Below the pieces are notes generated by a model, which had not been told where the DNA came from, ran no database searches, and was given only the letters and a program-made list of their open reading frames with translations. Below are positions 36,500 to 47,693 of a stretch of DNA of 64,000 nt, in pieces (positions within the stretch are counted from its first letter, which is position 1; each line of letters starts with the position of its first letter). The DNA is from Paraphaeosphaeria minitans. Lineage: Eukaryota > Ascomycota > Dothideomycetes > Pleosporales > Didymosphaeriaceae. Where the stretch lies: contig WJXW01000013.1 of the NCBI GenBank assembly GCA_015832175.1, forward strand, positions 62,001-126,000, read 5' to 3'. A program made the translations under genes and the position numbers.

Positions 36500-39400
36500 G
36501 TCTAGAGCTATAGTGTTTATAATATTTTTAACTAGCACCTAAGTTAGTAATACCTATTTAGTCTACTTTACTAGCGCCTATTATTATTTTCCCTAAGTAT
36601 TCTTAATGCGTAGAACCTCCTCTACTTCCTATTTATATAGGTCTAGTTCCGCTTCTTCTAGCTCTAGGGCTAGGCCTGGCTAGGCGTTAGTCTAGGTCTA
36701 ACTAGACAAAGGATTGTCCGCCGCTTACTTAAGGAAGTTAATATAAACAGTTTTATAGAGATTACTAGACAAGTCTAGCGTTACTATAAGCAGGGACAGT
36801 ATAGCTATTATAGTATATTTAACCTTAAGCTAGTTAAGTTTCTTCTTTAGCTAGTTAGTTTTTATATTATATAGTAAGAATTATACTTTATCTCTAACTT
36901 AGAATTACTTTATAAGGTAGTAGGTGTAGTTTATAGCCTCTATAGTGCGCTACTATCTATAAGTAATAGTAGTCTAGGCTAAAGCTATCCCTCTCTTAAG
37001 GTAGTCTAGGAAGTACTTTGCCCTCCTAGTAAAGGTGTAGGTAGACTTTACTAGTAAGGGGATTCTCTTAAGGAGATTAACGTAATATCTATTTAGTAAA
37101 AAGTTTAGGCTTAGGCCTATAGTAGTAGATACTTTATTATTTAACGTAAGCTAGTAGGCTAAAAGGTAGTCTAGCTAGTTTATCTATTTAAAGTTAACTA
37201 TAATGCGGAGAACTAAAAGTACCTTCTAGTTTACCCTCTCTATACTGCTGTTAGTCTAGGGGTAGTATACTATAGAGAGGAGTTATTTTATTCCAGTTAA
37301 TTTACACAGCGTAGTCTAGAACTTCTCTAGCTAGTCTAAGCCTCTATCTATAATTAGTAAGATAGGGAAGCTATAGAACTACTACTATATAATATAGAAG
37401 TGGGCTGCACAGTACTCTACTATTATAGAAATTATAGCTTCTAGTTATATATACTTTAACAGCCTATTAGTAATTATAAGTAGGTATCGCGGTGCTACTA
37501 TAGAGGCCTAGGAGAGGTTTACTATAAAATCTATTAAGAGTTGCGCCTAGTACTAGTCTATAATTAGGAGTGGCTATAGGAGACCTTACTACTTTTACTA
37601 GTCTATATATACTTTTACGTAGTAGCAATTACGTACAAATTAGGTAATGTTTTTAGACATATTATCCTAGTAGTAGTCCTAGTAGATAATTTTAAACATA
37701 GAGTTCTTCCTAGAATAGCCTATAACTAGAGACTTATGTACGCGCTATATAATAGCAGTAGTAAAAGGTTCCTAAGCTAGGACCTAAAGGACTCCGCGCT
37801 ATAGAAGGGACCTATATATACTAATTATACAGTCCCTAATTTATTAGGAGGTGGCGGCTATTATAAAGAATATATAGTTACTACAGTGCACCGCCTTAAG
37901 TCTAATATAGTAGGGGGGGAACTCTACTATAGCTGTGTTCTAGAGTGCCTATAAATATGTGTTAGTAAAAATCTAAGCCCTTACTAGCGCTGTTAAAGAT
38001 TACGTTTACACTAGGATAGCCTAAATAGTCCTAGGCACTATTAGTAGGGCGTTTATTCTTATTTACTAGACTATATCTTACTTACGCTAGCTTAGTGCGT
38101 CTAGTCTAGCTGCCTAGGATCTAGACTAGTAGTAGAGGTAGAAGTAAAAGGTAAAGAGTAACTCTAACTACTAGTACTAGCGCTTACTTAATTTTTAGAT
38201 CTTTATAAAGTATTTAAGGTTCTTATAGTCTATTAGAATTTTAAAGGGGCGTGCTACTTTTATTAGCTCTAGTCTCTATACCTATAGGGCCTATATAATT
38301 ATAAGTAGCTCTTTATTGTGAATAGTATAGTTCTGCTAGGCTAGTGTTAGGGCTGCAGAGTAGTAGGCTATAGGGTGCTAGATCCCCTTAATACGTTAGG
38401 AGAGGTAGGCCCTAGTAGCGCTACCTAAGTAGTCCGCCTCTACTAGCGTGTTGCGCTCTAGGTCCTAGAGCGCTAGGATAGGGCCCTATATAAATATGTC
38501 CTTTAGGGCCTAAAAGGCCTCTTATTCCTTAGGGCCCTATTAAAATAGGACCCCTTTCTTAGTAAGGGTATATAGGGGTGCGGCCTACTTAAAGAATTAG
38601 GGGAGAAAGTCGCAATAGAAGTTAGTAAAGCTAATAAAGTAGTAGACTATATATACTATAGAGGGGGCGTCCTATTAATTAATTACTTATATTTTTACTA
38701 GATTAGGGCGAATAGCCTTACCTGCTGTAATAAGATACCCTAGGTACCTAACTTTTATTATTACAAATTTGCATTTCCCTAGGTCTATATATAGTCTAGC
38801 TTTCTATAGGAGTCCTAGCACTTATCGTATATAGTTCTAGTGTTAGCGTAGGGGCCCTATTATATAGATAAGGACATTATCTAGGTAAGCTATATATATA
38901 TTGCCTAGGGTATCTTTTAGAGCGCTATTAATATAGCGCTAGAATATAGTAGGTGCCCTAGTTAGTCTAAATAGGACTACTAACTACTTAAAGAGGCCAA
39001 ACTAAATACAGAATATAGTGCGGTGTTTTTCCCCCTTTATAATTTATAGCTTATAGAAGGCAGCGTAGATATCTACCTTTGTAAACTAAGTAGCCTAGGA
39101 GAGGGTACATAGTGTCTTTTTAATAAGTAGAAGAGAATACTAATCTAGCTTAGAGATTACGTTAATTTCTTAATAGTTAATATATAGGCGCTATTTCCCC
39201 CTAGACTTTAGGGCTAGAAGAACTAGAGCACTTACTAAAAAGGAGCTAGCTTATATCTAGCCCTTATTTATAAGTTCTATAAGTTGGCGCTAGAGTTCCG
39301 CTAGCTAATCTCTAGACATATTATATAGTGGGCCTTAGGGTAGTCTTAAAAGGGAGCCGCTTAGGGTTCGCCTTAGGTAGATATAGTAGTCTAATATACC

Positions 39401-40020
39401 CTAGTATAGTAAGAGACTAGACGCCTTAGTCTTATTAAAGATAGCAGCGTACTCTACTAGTTCTAGGGGGAGAGTTCTACTATTTTTAGTAAGGCCTAGC
39501 CCTACTATATTATAGGGGGGTAAGAGTCCTACTATGTAAAGAAGCGTTATTGCAAGTATTTAGATAATATCCTAGAGCGAAGTTAGGAATACCCTTTTCT
39601 AGTTTTTATTTAAAGTATTAAAAAGTGTTATGTTATTCTCCTTATTTACTAGCGTAGTAAGGAGGCCCTACCTCTTCGCTGCCTAGGTGTTAAGAGTAAT
39701 AAGACCTCTAGCTACGCTAATTATAATTTTACTACTATAAATATCTACTACTACTTTAGACTTAACTAGCTAGGGGGCCTTTAGGATTATATTCTAGTAG
39801 AGGTTAGCGATTATATAAGCGTAAAAGGTCTATTACTACCTAGATATTCTATAAGGCACTACTACTATCTCTGTAATAAAAGTCTATAGTAATAACCTAG
39901 CAGCCTATTCTAGCTCCTAGGCTAGAATTATAATACGCTATAGTAAGAGCGAATCTACTAGCCTAGGGCTAATTACTGCAAAGTATTCACACCCTATATT
40001 AATTAGGGCCTCTACATACT
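36500..40020 (-). pseudogene. Chromovirus B3 pol: protease, RT, RNase H, integrase, chromodomain
   Basis: This aligns over its length with the B2 polyprotein, reversed. By offset, protease is at about 40017-39752, RT at about 39232-38632 with YLDN at 38877-38888, RNase H at about 38492-38082, integrase at about 37882-36832 and the chromodomain at about 36802-36502. The D-to-N change in the RT box is shared with B1 and B2. Many RIP stops are present. Confidence 0.85.
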
Positions 40021-40139
40021 GTGTGCTGTTAAGGAAGACGTAGAGGGTAGAGATAGGCCTATTTATATCTACCCTAGTCTTAGCCACTCTAACTATTACA
40101 GCTTACCCTAATTATACCTCTATTAATACTGTTACGCTT

Positions 40140-41295
40140 AGCCCCTATATTAGCGCTAGACTAGGGGCTATTTTTTTTCTAACTAGATACTTATCTTATT
40201 ATGCTAAAGTTAGGTTGCAATTACCTAGAGTAAAACTATATTAGGGTAGGCTCTAGCTATATAGTTAGGCTTACTGTAGTAAGTGCACACGCCTACGTTC
40301 TAGCGTTACTAAAAGATATGTTTAGGTATCTAGTTTAGGCACTACTTACCTACCTCTCTACTAGCTTAGGGCTAGGTTAAGGTTAAAGCTGCTATAGGAG
40401 TTATATAGACATTACTATTACTATCCTTAAGAGGGGGCTAGCCACCCTTATAGGAGGTAGCTTAAGTAGTAAGCTTATCTTCTAGAGCCTCTATTTTAAG
40501 GTCTACTATAATCTGTAAAAACCTAGTAATAGCCGCGTTATAGTCCCCTTTAGGAACGTTGTAGTTAAGGGTAATTATATAGATATTACACTAGATTGCG
40601 CAGCGTAACTTACGCAGTTTTTTAGCGTTACCCTACTAGCTACTACCTACCTCTACTAAGGTCTATTTAAAGTAGACGTAAAAGTTAGAGAAACTCTTCC
40701 TAAGGCCCTACCTAATTATATTAAGGCGTGCTTTAGCCTTTTACTAGGCGTGTTTATTAGCGTATATAAAGGTAAGGTACTATATAAACATCTATAGGTT
40801 AAACTAGCTGTTCGCCCCCCTAGTTTAGTAGAAGGCCGCTACTGTGTCCTAAGGACTATTATCTAGGCAGTCCTATATTAGCGCCTATTCCTTTTAAGGG
40901 GAGCTAATAAACTGCTTATTAGCCTAGAGCTTATAATCTATTATAACTTTTTAGGCCCTAAACTATATTTTTAAGCCCTTAAACTTAGTTAGGCTTAAAA
41001 GCAGTTTACGTTGTAGAATTAGCTAGTCTATACTAGTAAATAGGGATCTGCCCCCTATAGTAGAGGTAAATAGGCCTAGGGCAGTGCTAGTGTAGGCCTA
41101 TTAGTGTATAAAGAGCTCACGCAGCTTTTTATTCTAGAGTTATAGTGTTTATATAGTAGAGCGGTCTTTATTTCTAGTAGTAATTAAGTTCTATAGTTAT
41201 TCTACTAACTTAGCGATATTAGAGGCATCTATTAGTAGGTTATTCTAGACTCTATTATGTTTCTCTGTTCCTTTAAACAACTCTTTTCTAGAAGA
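40140..41295 (-). pseudogene. Chromovirus B3 gag
   Basis: The counterpart of B2 12640-13790. The CCHC knuckle region lies near 40280-40300 on the reverse strand, with the same Cys-to-Tyr type of decay. It is followed by the primer-binding stretch and 5' LTR at 41308. Confidence 0.72.
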
Positions 41296-41307
41296 TCTAG
41301 AATTTAA

Positions 41308-41499
41308 TGTTATAGGCTAGCCTTAGAGAATAAACAGAACTATAAGTGCTAAATGTAAAGGATAAATTCTAGGTATTAAGTCTCTATAGGGGGGTGTGCT
41401 ACTTATAAGAAGAGTTTTCCTTAGTAAGTCTACTTCTTTAGGGCAGTTCCTTTCTTTAAGATCCTTCTAAAGGCTGGGGCTATGCCCTAGCCCATTACA
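41308..41499 (-). repeat. 5' LTR of chromovirus B3
   Basis: 192 bp, tgttataggc to cccattaca. The right flank is cctag, then B1 resumes. Confidence 0.93.
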
Positions 41500-41504
41500 C
41501 CTAG

Positions 41505-43380
41505 TCTTATTAAAGATAGTAGCGTACTCTGCTAGTTCTAGGGGGAGAGTCCTACTATCTTTAGTAAGGCCTAGCCCTACTATATTATAGGGGGGTAGAG
41601 GTCCTGCTGTGCGAGGAAGCGTTATTATAAGTATCTAAGTAATATTCTAGAGTAAAGTTAGGAATACCCCTTTCTGGTCTTTATCTAGAGTATTAAAGGG
41701 TACTATATTGTCCTCTTTATTTACTAGTGTAGTAAAGAGGCTCTACTTCTCTACTACCTAAGTGTTAAACGTAATAAGACCCCTAGCTATACTAATTATA
41801 ATTTTACTACTATAGATATCTACTACTACTTTAGACTTAGCTAGCTAGGGGGCCCCTAAAATTATATCCTAGTAGAGGTTAGGGATTATATAAGTGTAAA
41901 GGGTCTATTACTACCTAGATATATTATAAGGCACTACTACTATTTCTATAATAAAGGTCTATAGTAATAATCTAGCGGCCTATTCTAGCTCCTAGGCTAG
42001 AATTATAATGCGCTATAGTAAGAGTAAATCTACTAGTTTAGAGCTAATTACTATAAAGTATTTACACTCTATATTAATTAGGGCCTCTATATACTATATA
42101 CTATTAAGGAAGACGTAAAGAGTAAAAGTAGGCCTATTTATACCTACCCTAGCTCTAACCACTCTAACTATCGCAGCTTGCCCTAATTATACCTCTATTA
42201 ATACTATTACGCTTAGCCCCTACGTTAGCACTAGACTAAGGGCTATTTTTTTTAACTAAATATTTATCTTATTATGCTAAAGTTAAGTTATAATTACCTA
42301 GAGTAAAATTATGTTAAGGTAAGCTCTAGCTATATAGTTAGGCTTACTATAGTAAGTGTACACGCCTACGTCCTAGCGTTACTAAAAGATATATTTAGGT
42401 ATATAGTTTAGGCGCCACTTACCTGCCTCTCTATTAGCTTAGGGCTAGATTAAGGTTAAAGCCGCTATAAGAGTTATATAGATATTACTATTACTATCTT
42501 TAAAAGGGGGCTAGCTACTCTTATAAAAGGTAGCTTAAGTAGTAAGCTTGTTTTCTAAAGTCTCTATTTTAAGGTCTACTATAATCTATAAAAACCTAAT
42601 AATAGCTGCGTTATAGTCCCCTTTAGGAACGTCGCGGTTAAAAGTAACTATATAGATATTACGCTAAATTACGCAGCGTAACTTACGCAGTTTCTTAGTG
42701 TTACTTTACTAGCTACTACCTACCTCTACTAAGGTCTATTTAAAGTAGACGTAAAAGTTAGAGAAACTCTTTTTAGAGTTCTACCTAATTATATTAAGAC
42801 GTGCTTTAGCCTTTTACTAGGCATGTTTATTAGCGTATATAAAGGTAAAGTACTATATAAACATCTATAGGTTAAACTAGCTATCTGCCCCCCTAGTTTA
42901 GTAGAAGGCTGCTACTGTGTCCTAAAGACTATTATCTAGGCAGTTCTATATTAGCGCCTATTCCTCTTAGGGGGAGCTAATAAACTGCTTATTAGCCTAG
43001 AGCTTATAATCTATTATAACCTTCTAGGCCCTAAACTATGTCTTTAAGCCCCTAAACTTAGTTAGGCTTAAGAGTAGTTTACGCTGTAGAATTAGCTAGT
43101 CTATACTAATAAATAAGGATTTGCCCCTTATAGTAGAGGTAGATAGGCCTAAAGTAGTGCTAGTGTAAGCCTATTAGCGTATAAAGAGCTCGCGTAGCTC
43201 TTTATTCTAGAGTTATAGCGTTTATATAGTAGAGCAGTCTTTATCTCTAGTAGTAATTAAGTTCTATAGTTATTCTACTAACTTAGCATTATTAGAGGCA
43301 TCTATTAGTAGGTTATTCTAGACTCTATTATATTTCTTTATTTCTTTAAATAACTCTTTTCTAGAAGACCTAGAATTTAA
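41505..43380 (-). pseudogene. Chromovirus B1, piece 4: protease and gag
   Basis: This is the remaining N-terminal part of the split B1 polyprotein, aligning to B3 39434-41307. Protease is at about 42088-41823 and gag at about 43363-42213, with the CCHC region near 42360. It ends at the primer-binding stretch just left of the 5' LTR (43381). The sequence is closely similar to B3 but with independent C/T and G/A differences. Confidence 0.82.
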
Positions 43381-43572
43381 TATTATAGGCTAGCCTTAAA
43401 GAGTGAATAGAACTAGAAGTGCCAAATGTAAAGGATAAATTCTAGGTATTAAGTTTTTATAGGGGGGTGTGCCGCTTATAAGAAGAGTTTTCCTTAGTAG
43501 GTCTACTTCTTTAGGGTGGTTCCTTTCCTTAAGATCCTTCTAAAGGCTAGGGCTATGCCCTAGCCCATTACA
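43381..43572 (-). repeat. 5' LTR of chromovirus B1
   Basis: 192 bp, tattataggc (TG to TA) to cccattaca. The TSD gctac follows at 43573-43577. Confidence 0.93.
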
Positions 43573-43634
43573 GCTACGCGCCCACTAGGTACAAAACTGG
43601 CTTCTCGCCATTATGTGGATTTTAGATCCTAACA
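43573..43634 (-). repeat. 5' LTR of chromovirus A, second part
   Basis: This 62-bp piece matches 1846-1907 of A's other LTR. It begins with the B1 TSD gctac and ends cctaaca. It is followed by gcact (43635-43639), the TSD of A in copia E1. The partner LTR reads cctagta here, fitting two RIP changes. Confidence 0.9.
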
Positions 43635-43870
43635 GCACTATAGAAAGTAATAGCCAATTTGCTTTAGATCTAGCTAAAAACCCTATTTACTATACTAGAA
43701 CTAAGTATATAAATATTTCCTATCACTTCCTAAGACAAAACGTGCTAGAGAACAAGATTAAACTAGTTTATATTAATACTAGTATTCTTCTAGTAGATAT
43801 TCTTATAAAGGCTACAAGTAAGCCTAAACTAGAAGCTTTCTATAAAACTATAGATTTAAACAAAACCTAA
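43635..43870 (+). pseudogene. Copia element E1, pol: C-terminal end of RNase H
   Basis: This continues 1-1462. After removing A and one gcact copy the frame runs from SLST directly into IESNSQFALDLAKNP. The rest contains TRTKYINISYHFLRQ, IKLVYINTSILLVDIL and the terminal ATSKPKLEAFYKTIDL, typical of copia RNase H ends. The stop is TAA 43868-43870. The apparent ATG at 43613 lies in A's LTR and is not the real start. This segment has no internal stop and shows little RIP. Confidence 0.9.
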
Positions 43871-44000
43871 AGAAAAAATAAGGCTAAAAAGTCCTCTAAA
43901 TTGTTTTAAAGAGACTAGCTTAAAGAAATTGTTTAATCCCTATAATATTTAAAAAAGGGGTATTTATCACCCTAGAAACCTATTAAAGGTTAAGGGGGTG
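43871..44000 (+). other. E1 3' untranslated region with polypurine tract
   Basis: A short stretch lies between the pol stop and the 3' LTR and ends in aaaggttaagggggtg (43985-44000), a polypurine tract that primes plus-strand synthesis. Nothing else is recognised. Confidence 0.7.
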
Positions 44001-44425
44001 TATAAGGAATAGGTAACCTTTAAAGGTTCCTAGAGTTACCTTTTCTATATTCTAGAACTTTCTATAATGACGTCATAATGACGTTATAGCCCTATGGATA
44101 CTAGATAACGTTATAGGTGACGTCATAAGGTGACGTTATAGGTGACGTTATAGGTAACGTTATAGATAGTAGAGAATTACTGAGTAGAATACTCTAGAAT
44201 CTCTACTATATGTATATAAGGAGAGTTACATTCTACGTGTACTCTCTATCCTAGATAGCAATTCTAAGCCTATACCTAAGGTTTTATTACTCTATTTAAC
44301 TACGTTCGATCTGCCCTCTATTATCCTAGTCTCTACTATTCTAGGTAACTAGTACTAGGGGAGAGAAGGTACTAGAAGGTCTAGAAGGTTACCCTTTATC
44401 CTCTAGTCTCTACCTCCTCTTTACA
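44001..44425 (+). repeat. 3' LTR of copia E1
   Basis: This 425-bp LTR, tataaggaat to ctttaca, is matched exactly in length by the inverted copy 47269-47693. It is followed by the TSD gtagg (44426-44430). A TATA-like tatgtatataagg lies near 44210-44222, downstream of a cluster of CRE-like sites. Confidence 0.9.
44068..44162 (+). promoter_or_regulatory. Array of seven TGACGTCA-type (CRE/ATF) sites in the E1 LTR
   Basis: Octamers start at 44068, 44079, 44106, 44118, 44131, 44143 and 44155. Two are perfect TGACGTCA; the others are TGACGTTA or TAACGTTA, differing only by TG to TA or CA to TA, i.e. RIP decay. Spacing is 11-13 bp with one gap of 27. TGACGTCA is the site of ATF/CREB-type bZIP factors. 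The array lies 40-150 bp upstream of a TATA-like box, so it probably was the element's enhancer. Binding is inferred. Confidence 0.7.
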
Positions 44426-44926
44426 GTAGGCACCTAGGTTACCACACCTATAGGTGTACTAATATAAACTATAATATACTAGTAGTTAGCTAGCTCTAAG
44501 TTAAATTACTTTTAGTAATAAGCTAGCTTTAGGCCTACTACTTTTATACGCTTATCTATTTTACGCTACCTACCTAGGGTCTCTATAACTGTAATATAGT
44601 AGTAGTTATAAAGGGCGTAGAGGTAATTAAGGCGCCTATTTATCGCCTTTAGCACCTATAAGTATTACCTAAAGCGTATATATAGCGTGTAACTCTAGGT
44701 ATACTAAGTTGTAGTCTCTGTAATTACCCTTAATATAATAATTATAGCACTTATTATTATCTTTTGTATAGTTCTTAAAAAGCTTTACTAAGTTTTATAC
44801 GTAGTGTATATAAGTTATAAGCACTATATTATAGTCTACGCACTTAGTATTTCTGCTAAACGCAAAGGTAGTAGTATTATAAAAATTAGACTTCTTAATA
44901 TACTTAGGCACTAGTTAGTATAGTAT
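44426..44926 (-). pseudogene. Antisense Cys-rich ORF of C1, N-terminal part, truncated by E1
   Basis: Minus-strand counterpart of the C3 ORF starting at 21054. The start codon is now ATA (complement at 44924-44926). It includes the Cys/Tyr-rich segment and is cut at the E1 insertion site. The remainder of such an ORF is found at 47699-48110, in C2. Confidence 0.4.
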
Positions 44927-45270
44927 TTTAGATAATTAAAGAGGTTATTTAAAATTAAGCGCTTTATCTATACTAAGAATATATTATTTATATATAATAT
45001 AGGTAGAGAGGACATGGAAATTAAAACAATATTAAAACTATATAGCCCTACTACCCTATATCACAGAAGGCTATACTAAATAGAAGGTATAGAAGCCTTA
45101 TAATAAATAACATGTATAATGCGTTTATAACGTGCGCTATTTACTTATAACACACTATTATTGCGTACATAACATGCACCTCTATAGACACTTGTTTTCT
45201 TTCCTATAGGGTAAGGTTTTTATTAAGGCCATAGTATGCTGTAGAGGACTATAGCTAGAGGGGGAGGTTC

Positions 45271-45486
45271 TATAATAGGTAGATTACGATATTATTATGG
45301 TGTTATAGTATCTAGCGCTAAGGCCTTATAGAGGGCCTATGCGCTAAGTAAGCTAGCTGCGTAAAACCTACACTATACGCTAACTCTATATAAGATAAGT
45401 ATTATTCTATTAATATTACCAGAGTTATCCTTTTACTGTTTTTTCTAGTGTGAAGTAAGTACTATTGCCTATAACTAGACCTTATA
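45271..45486 (+). repeat. 3' LTR of chromovirus C1
   Basis: A 216-bp inverted match to 20493-20706 and 34049-34264. It is preceded by the polypurine tract agagggggaggttc and followed directly by copia D' gag sequence. Confidence 0.88.
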
Positions 45487-46139
45487 GTTTTAGGTTACTA
45501 CTACTAGTGTGGCTTTATATATAGTATCTCTATCCTTATATATATAGGGATGGGCCCTAGCTGTGCTTTATATATATATATATATTACCTACAGATAGTG
45601 TAGGTTATATTATTAGAATTATGCAAACCAGTTTAGGTTATAGTTATAGTGTTATTATATAAAGGGTCTGTAGCTTATAGTTAAGCTGTAATAGTCTAAA
45701 GAGTTTGTTTATATAGGTGTCCTTTATTATAATATTAGTAGCGATAAAGCCTTCCTTTTTAACAAAAGTAATAAGCTCTTTTCTTACTATATAACTAATC
45801 TTATTAAAGGTTCTTTTCTTCTAGTTAATAGAAATCTTTAGTAAAAAAAGAAATTACCTTTTTACCTTTAAGGCTGCTTGCGTAATATTACGCAATTATA
45901 TACACTATATAAGTGTTTAGCTGTTTTAGAGAAGGGGGTAGGTGGCTGTATAGATCTATTTTATCTATCTAGTACTTTTGTGCAATCTCTCCTCTTAAAG
46001 TAATAGCCTTAATATTTATTACTTCCTCTACTTAATAAAGCTATGTTACTTTATCTTTTTACTAAGGAGGTAGTATTAATTATTACGTAACGTCTCTAGG
46101 TTATAGTTTCTCTAGGAAGTCTCCTAGTCTTAAGGCTAT
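45487..46139 (-). pseudogene. Copia D' gag, N-terminal fragment
   Basis: This minus-strand gag starts at 46139, where ATG has become ATA. It corresponds to about the first 217 codons of D gag (MALRLGDFLEELQ-type start, then SLKQLNTYIVY). It is truncated by the C1 insertion and is not functional. Confidence 0.7.
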
Positions 46140-46479
46140 GTTATTATTATTATCTTTTTTAGTCGTGCGACGTGTCTGCGTTTAGTTATTACTAGTTTAA
46201 TTATATAACATGTTTACGTTTAGTTATCGCTAGTTTAATTATACAACGTGTTTTTTAGGGTTGTAAGGGGGTTTACTATCTCCTTTTTTTTCTATAGAAT
46301 AGCTTAGACTAGATCGTGTAACTCTTTATAAATATACGCGCTTTGTTTCTACTTATTATATAATCTAAAATTCGATCTTTAGGAAAGGTAATAATATAGA
46401 GCCTATGTATCTAGCTTATAGAGTGCTCTATCTTTAGACCTTACTAGTTTACAGTTAATTAGAATTAACTACTAATTAG

Positions 46480-46717
46480 TATAGGTTTGGCTTAATCTGT
46501 AATTAAGCATTTAAGGGTTAATAGTATACTATTATATAAAGGATAAGAAGTAGGTTTAATTAATTACGTCTAGTCTATTATACAAAGGGGTACTAAGGAC
46601 CTTATAAAGTCTCTGCCTCTTAACGCTGCCCTAAGCAGTGGGCCAATGTGCGGGCCCTTATAGGCAGGTAGGGCCCCACTTTCCTTAGTGCTACTTATAC
46701 GATCCACTATATAAACA
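46480..46717 (-). repeat. 5' LTR of copia D'
   Basis: A 238-bp short-form D LTR, inverted: tataggtttgg to ataaaca. Confidence 0.88.
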
Positions 46718-47268
46718 GTAAGAATATATTTTTATTTAAAAGAATTCTAGGCCTAGTAGTTTATTAGGGCTAGCGTAGTAATAGGCGTAACTTATAGAAG
46801 TTAGTAGAGCTTCTACACTAGCTGTTTATAGCTAGAATAATGCCTTCTATAGTTAGGTAATAGACCTAATCTAGTAAAATAAAGTTAGGTTTATATTTAG
46901 AAGTTTTTAAGGCCTAGTCTACTATTAGGGCTAATATACTACTAGACGTAAGCTATAATAGCTAGTAGAGCTTCTAGAATAGCTGTTTATAGCTAGAATA
47001 ATACCCTTTATATCTAGGTAATTGACCTACTTTAGTAAAGCGAGTTTAGTTTTATTTTTAAAAGGGTTTTAGGCCTAGTACTATATTAGGGCTAGCGTAG
47101 GACTTAGTATAGCTTATAAGGGCTAGTAGAGCTTCTAAACTAGCCTTTTATAGCTAGAATTATATCCTATATAGCTAGGTAGTAGATATAATTTAGTAAC
47201 GCGGGAATAGATTTAGATTTAGAAAGATTTAAGGGCTTATACTATATTAGGGCTAGCGTAGTAGTTAG
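46718..47268 (-). repeat. Leader or gag region of copia E2: ~160-bp tandem repeats
   Basis: This is sequence internal to the E2 5' LTR. It contains about 3.2 imperfect tandem copies of a ~160-bp unit, starting near 46747, 46909, 47069 and 47231. Each copy has ggcctag...tattagggcta, then gctagtagagcttct, then tttatagctagaat. No protein could be assigned. The repeat may be an untranslated leader or a repetitive gag start. E1's counterpart lies outside the window. Confidence 0.65.
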
Positions 47269-47693
47269 TGTAAAGAGGAGGTAGAGACTAGAGGATAAAG
47301 CGTAACTTTCTAGACCTTCTAGTACCTTCTCTCCCTTAGCACTAGTTACCTAAAATAGTAGAGACTAGGGTAATAGAGGGCAGATTGAACGTAGTTAAAT
47401 AGAGTAATAAAACCTTAGGTATAAGCTTAGAATTGCTATCTAGGATAGAGAGTACACGTAGAAGGTAACTCTCCTTATATACATATAGTAGAGATTCTAG
47501 AGTATTCTACTTAGTAATTCTCTACTATCTATAACGTTACCTATAACGTCACCTATGACGTCACCTTATAACGTCACCTATAACGTTACCTAGTATCCAT
47601 AGGGCTATAACGTCATTATGACGTCATTATAGAAAGTTCTAGAATATAGAAAAGGTAACTCTAGGAACCTTTAAAGGTTACCTATTCCTTATA
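47269..47693 (-). repeat. 5' LTR of copia E2 (inverted)
   Basis: A 425-bp inverted copy of 44001-44425. It is followed by cctac (47694-47698), the complement of the gtagg found beside E1's LTR, then by C2 sequence. It therefore marks the 5' junction of an E insertion at the same C-family site that E1's 3' junction occupies. Confidence 0.9.
47532..47626 (-). promoter_or_regulatory. Array of seven CRE-type sites in the E2 LTR
   Basis: Sites start at 47532, 47544, 47556, 47569, 47581, 47608 and 47619, as TGACGTCA, TAACGTCA or TAACGTTA. Positions mirror those in E1 one for one. At six of the seven positions the two LTR copies are jointly consistent with ancestral TGACGTCA, supporting the reading that RIP degraded a perfect array. 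Confidence 0.68.

Larger units (their letters stand above)
34365..41499 (-). mobile_element. Chromovirus B3, complete 7.1-kb copy
   Basis: This full-length minus-strand element has LTRs 34365-34556 and 41308-41499. It is flanked by cttag (34360-34364) and cctag (41500-41504), which differ by one RIP-type change. It is in the same orientation as its host B1. It is uninterrupted, so it serves as the template for assembling the four pieces of B1. Both ends are typical TG...CA. Confidence 0.93.
44426..45486 (+). mobile_element. Chromovirus C1, 3' fragment
   Basis: Inverted match to C3 20493-21554: the antisense ORF start, the polypurine tract (around 45253-45270) and the 3' LTR. Coding polarity is plus, with gag-pol expected left of E1, outside the window. 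E1 is inserted at C3-equivalent position 21550-21554 (TSD gtagg). The right end abuts D' sequence at 45487, so C1 appears to be inserted in D'; the second TSD would be outside the window. Confidence 0.8.
45487..46717 (-). mobile_element. Copia D', truncated 5' end
   Basis: This is the 5' LTR, leader and first ~650 bp of gag of a minus-strand D element. It matches D 22001-23345 and D''' 61990-63215. It is cut at 45487 by C1. The right border is the LTR end ataaaca at 46717, next to E2 sequence; its left partner is not in the window. The leader has a single copy of the 112-bp segment. Confidence 0.85.

Noticed and set aside
8379..43572. CRISPR-like or satellite array from the many recurring 190-310-bp repeats.
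   Set aside because: The repeats are LTRs with TG...CA-type ends, TSDs and intervening retrotransposon coding regions, and are not regularly spaced.
43613..43634. ATG at 43613 as the start of a separate 85-codon gene.
   Set aside because: The first codons lie in the LTR fragment of chromovirus A; the rest is the C-terminal RNase H of copia E1, continuing from 1462.
44001..47693. A DNA transposon or foldback element with 425-bp inverted terminal repeats.
   Set aside because: The two repeats are LTRs of copia E. One is preceded by a polypurine tract and E pol, the other by E leader sequence, and both abut the C-family site with the 5-bp gtagg.
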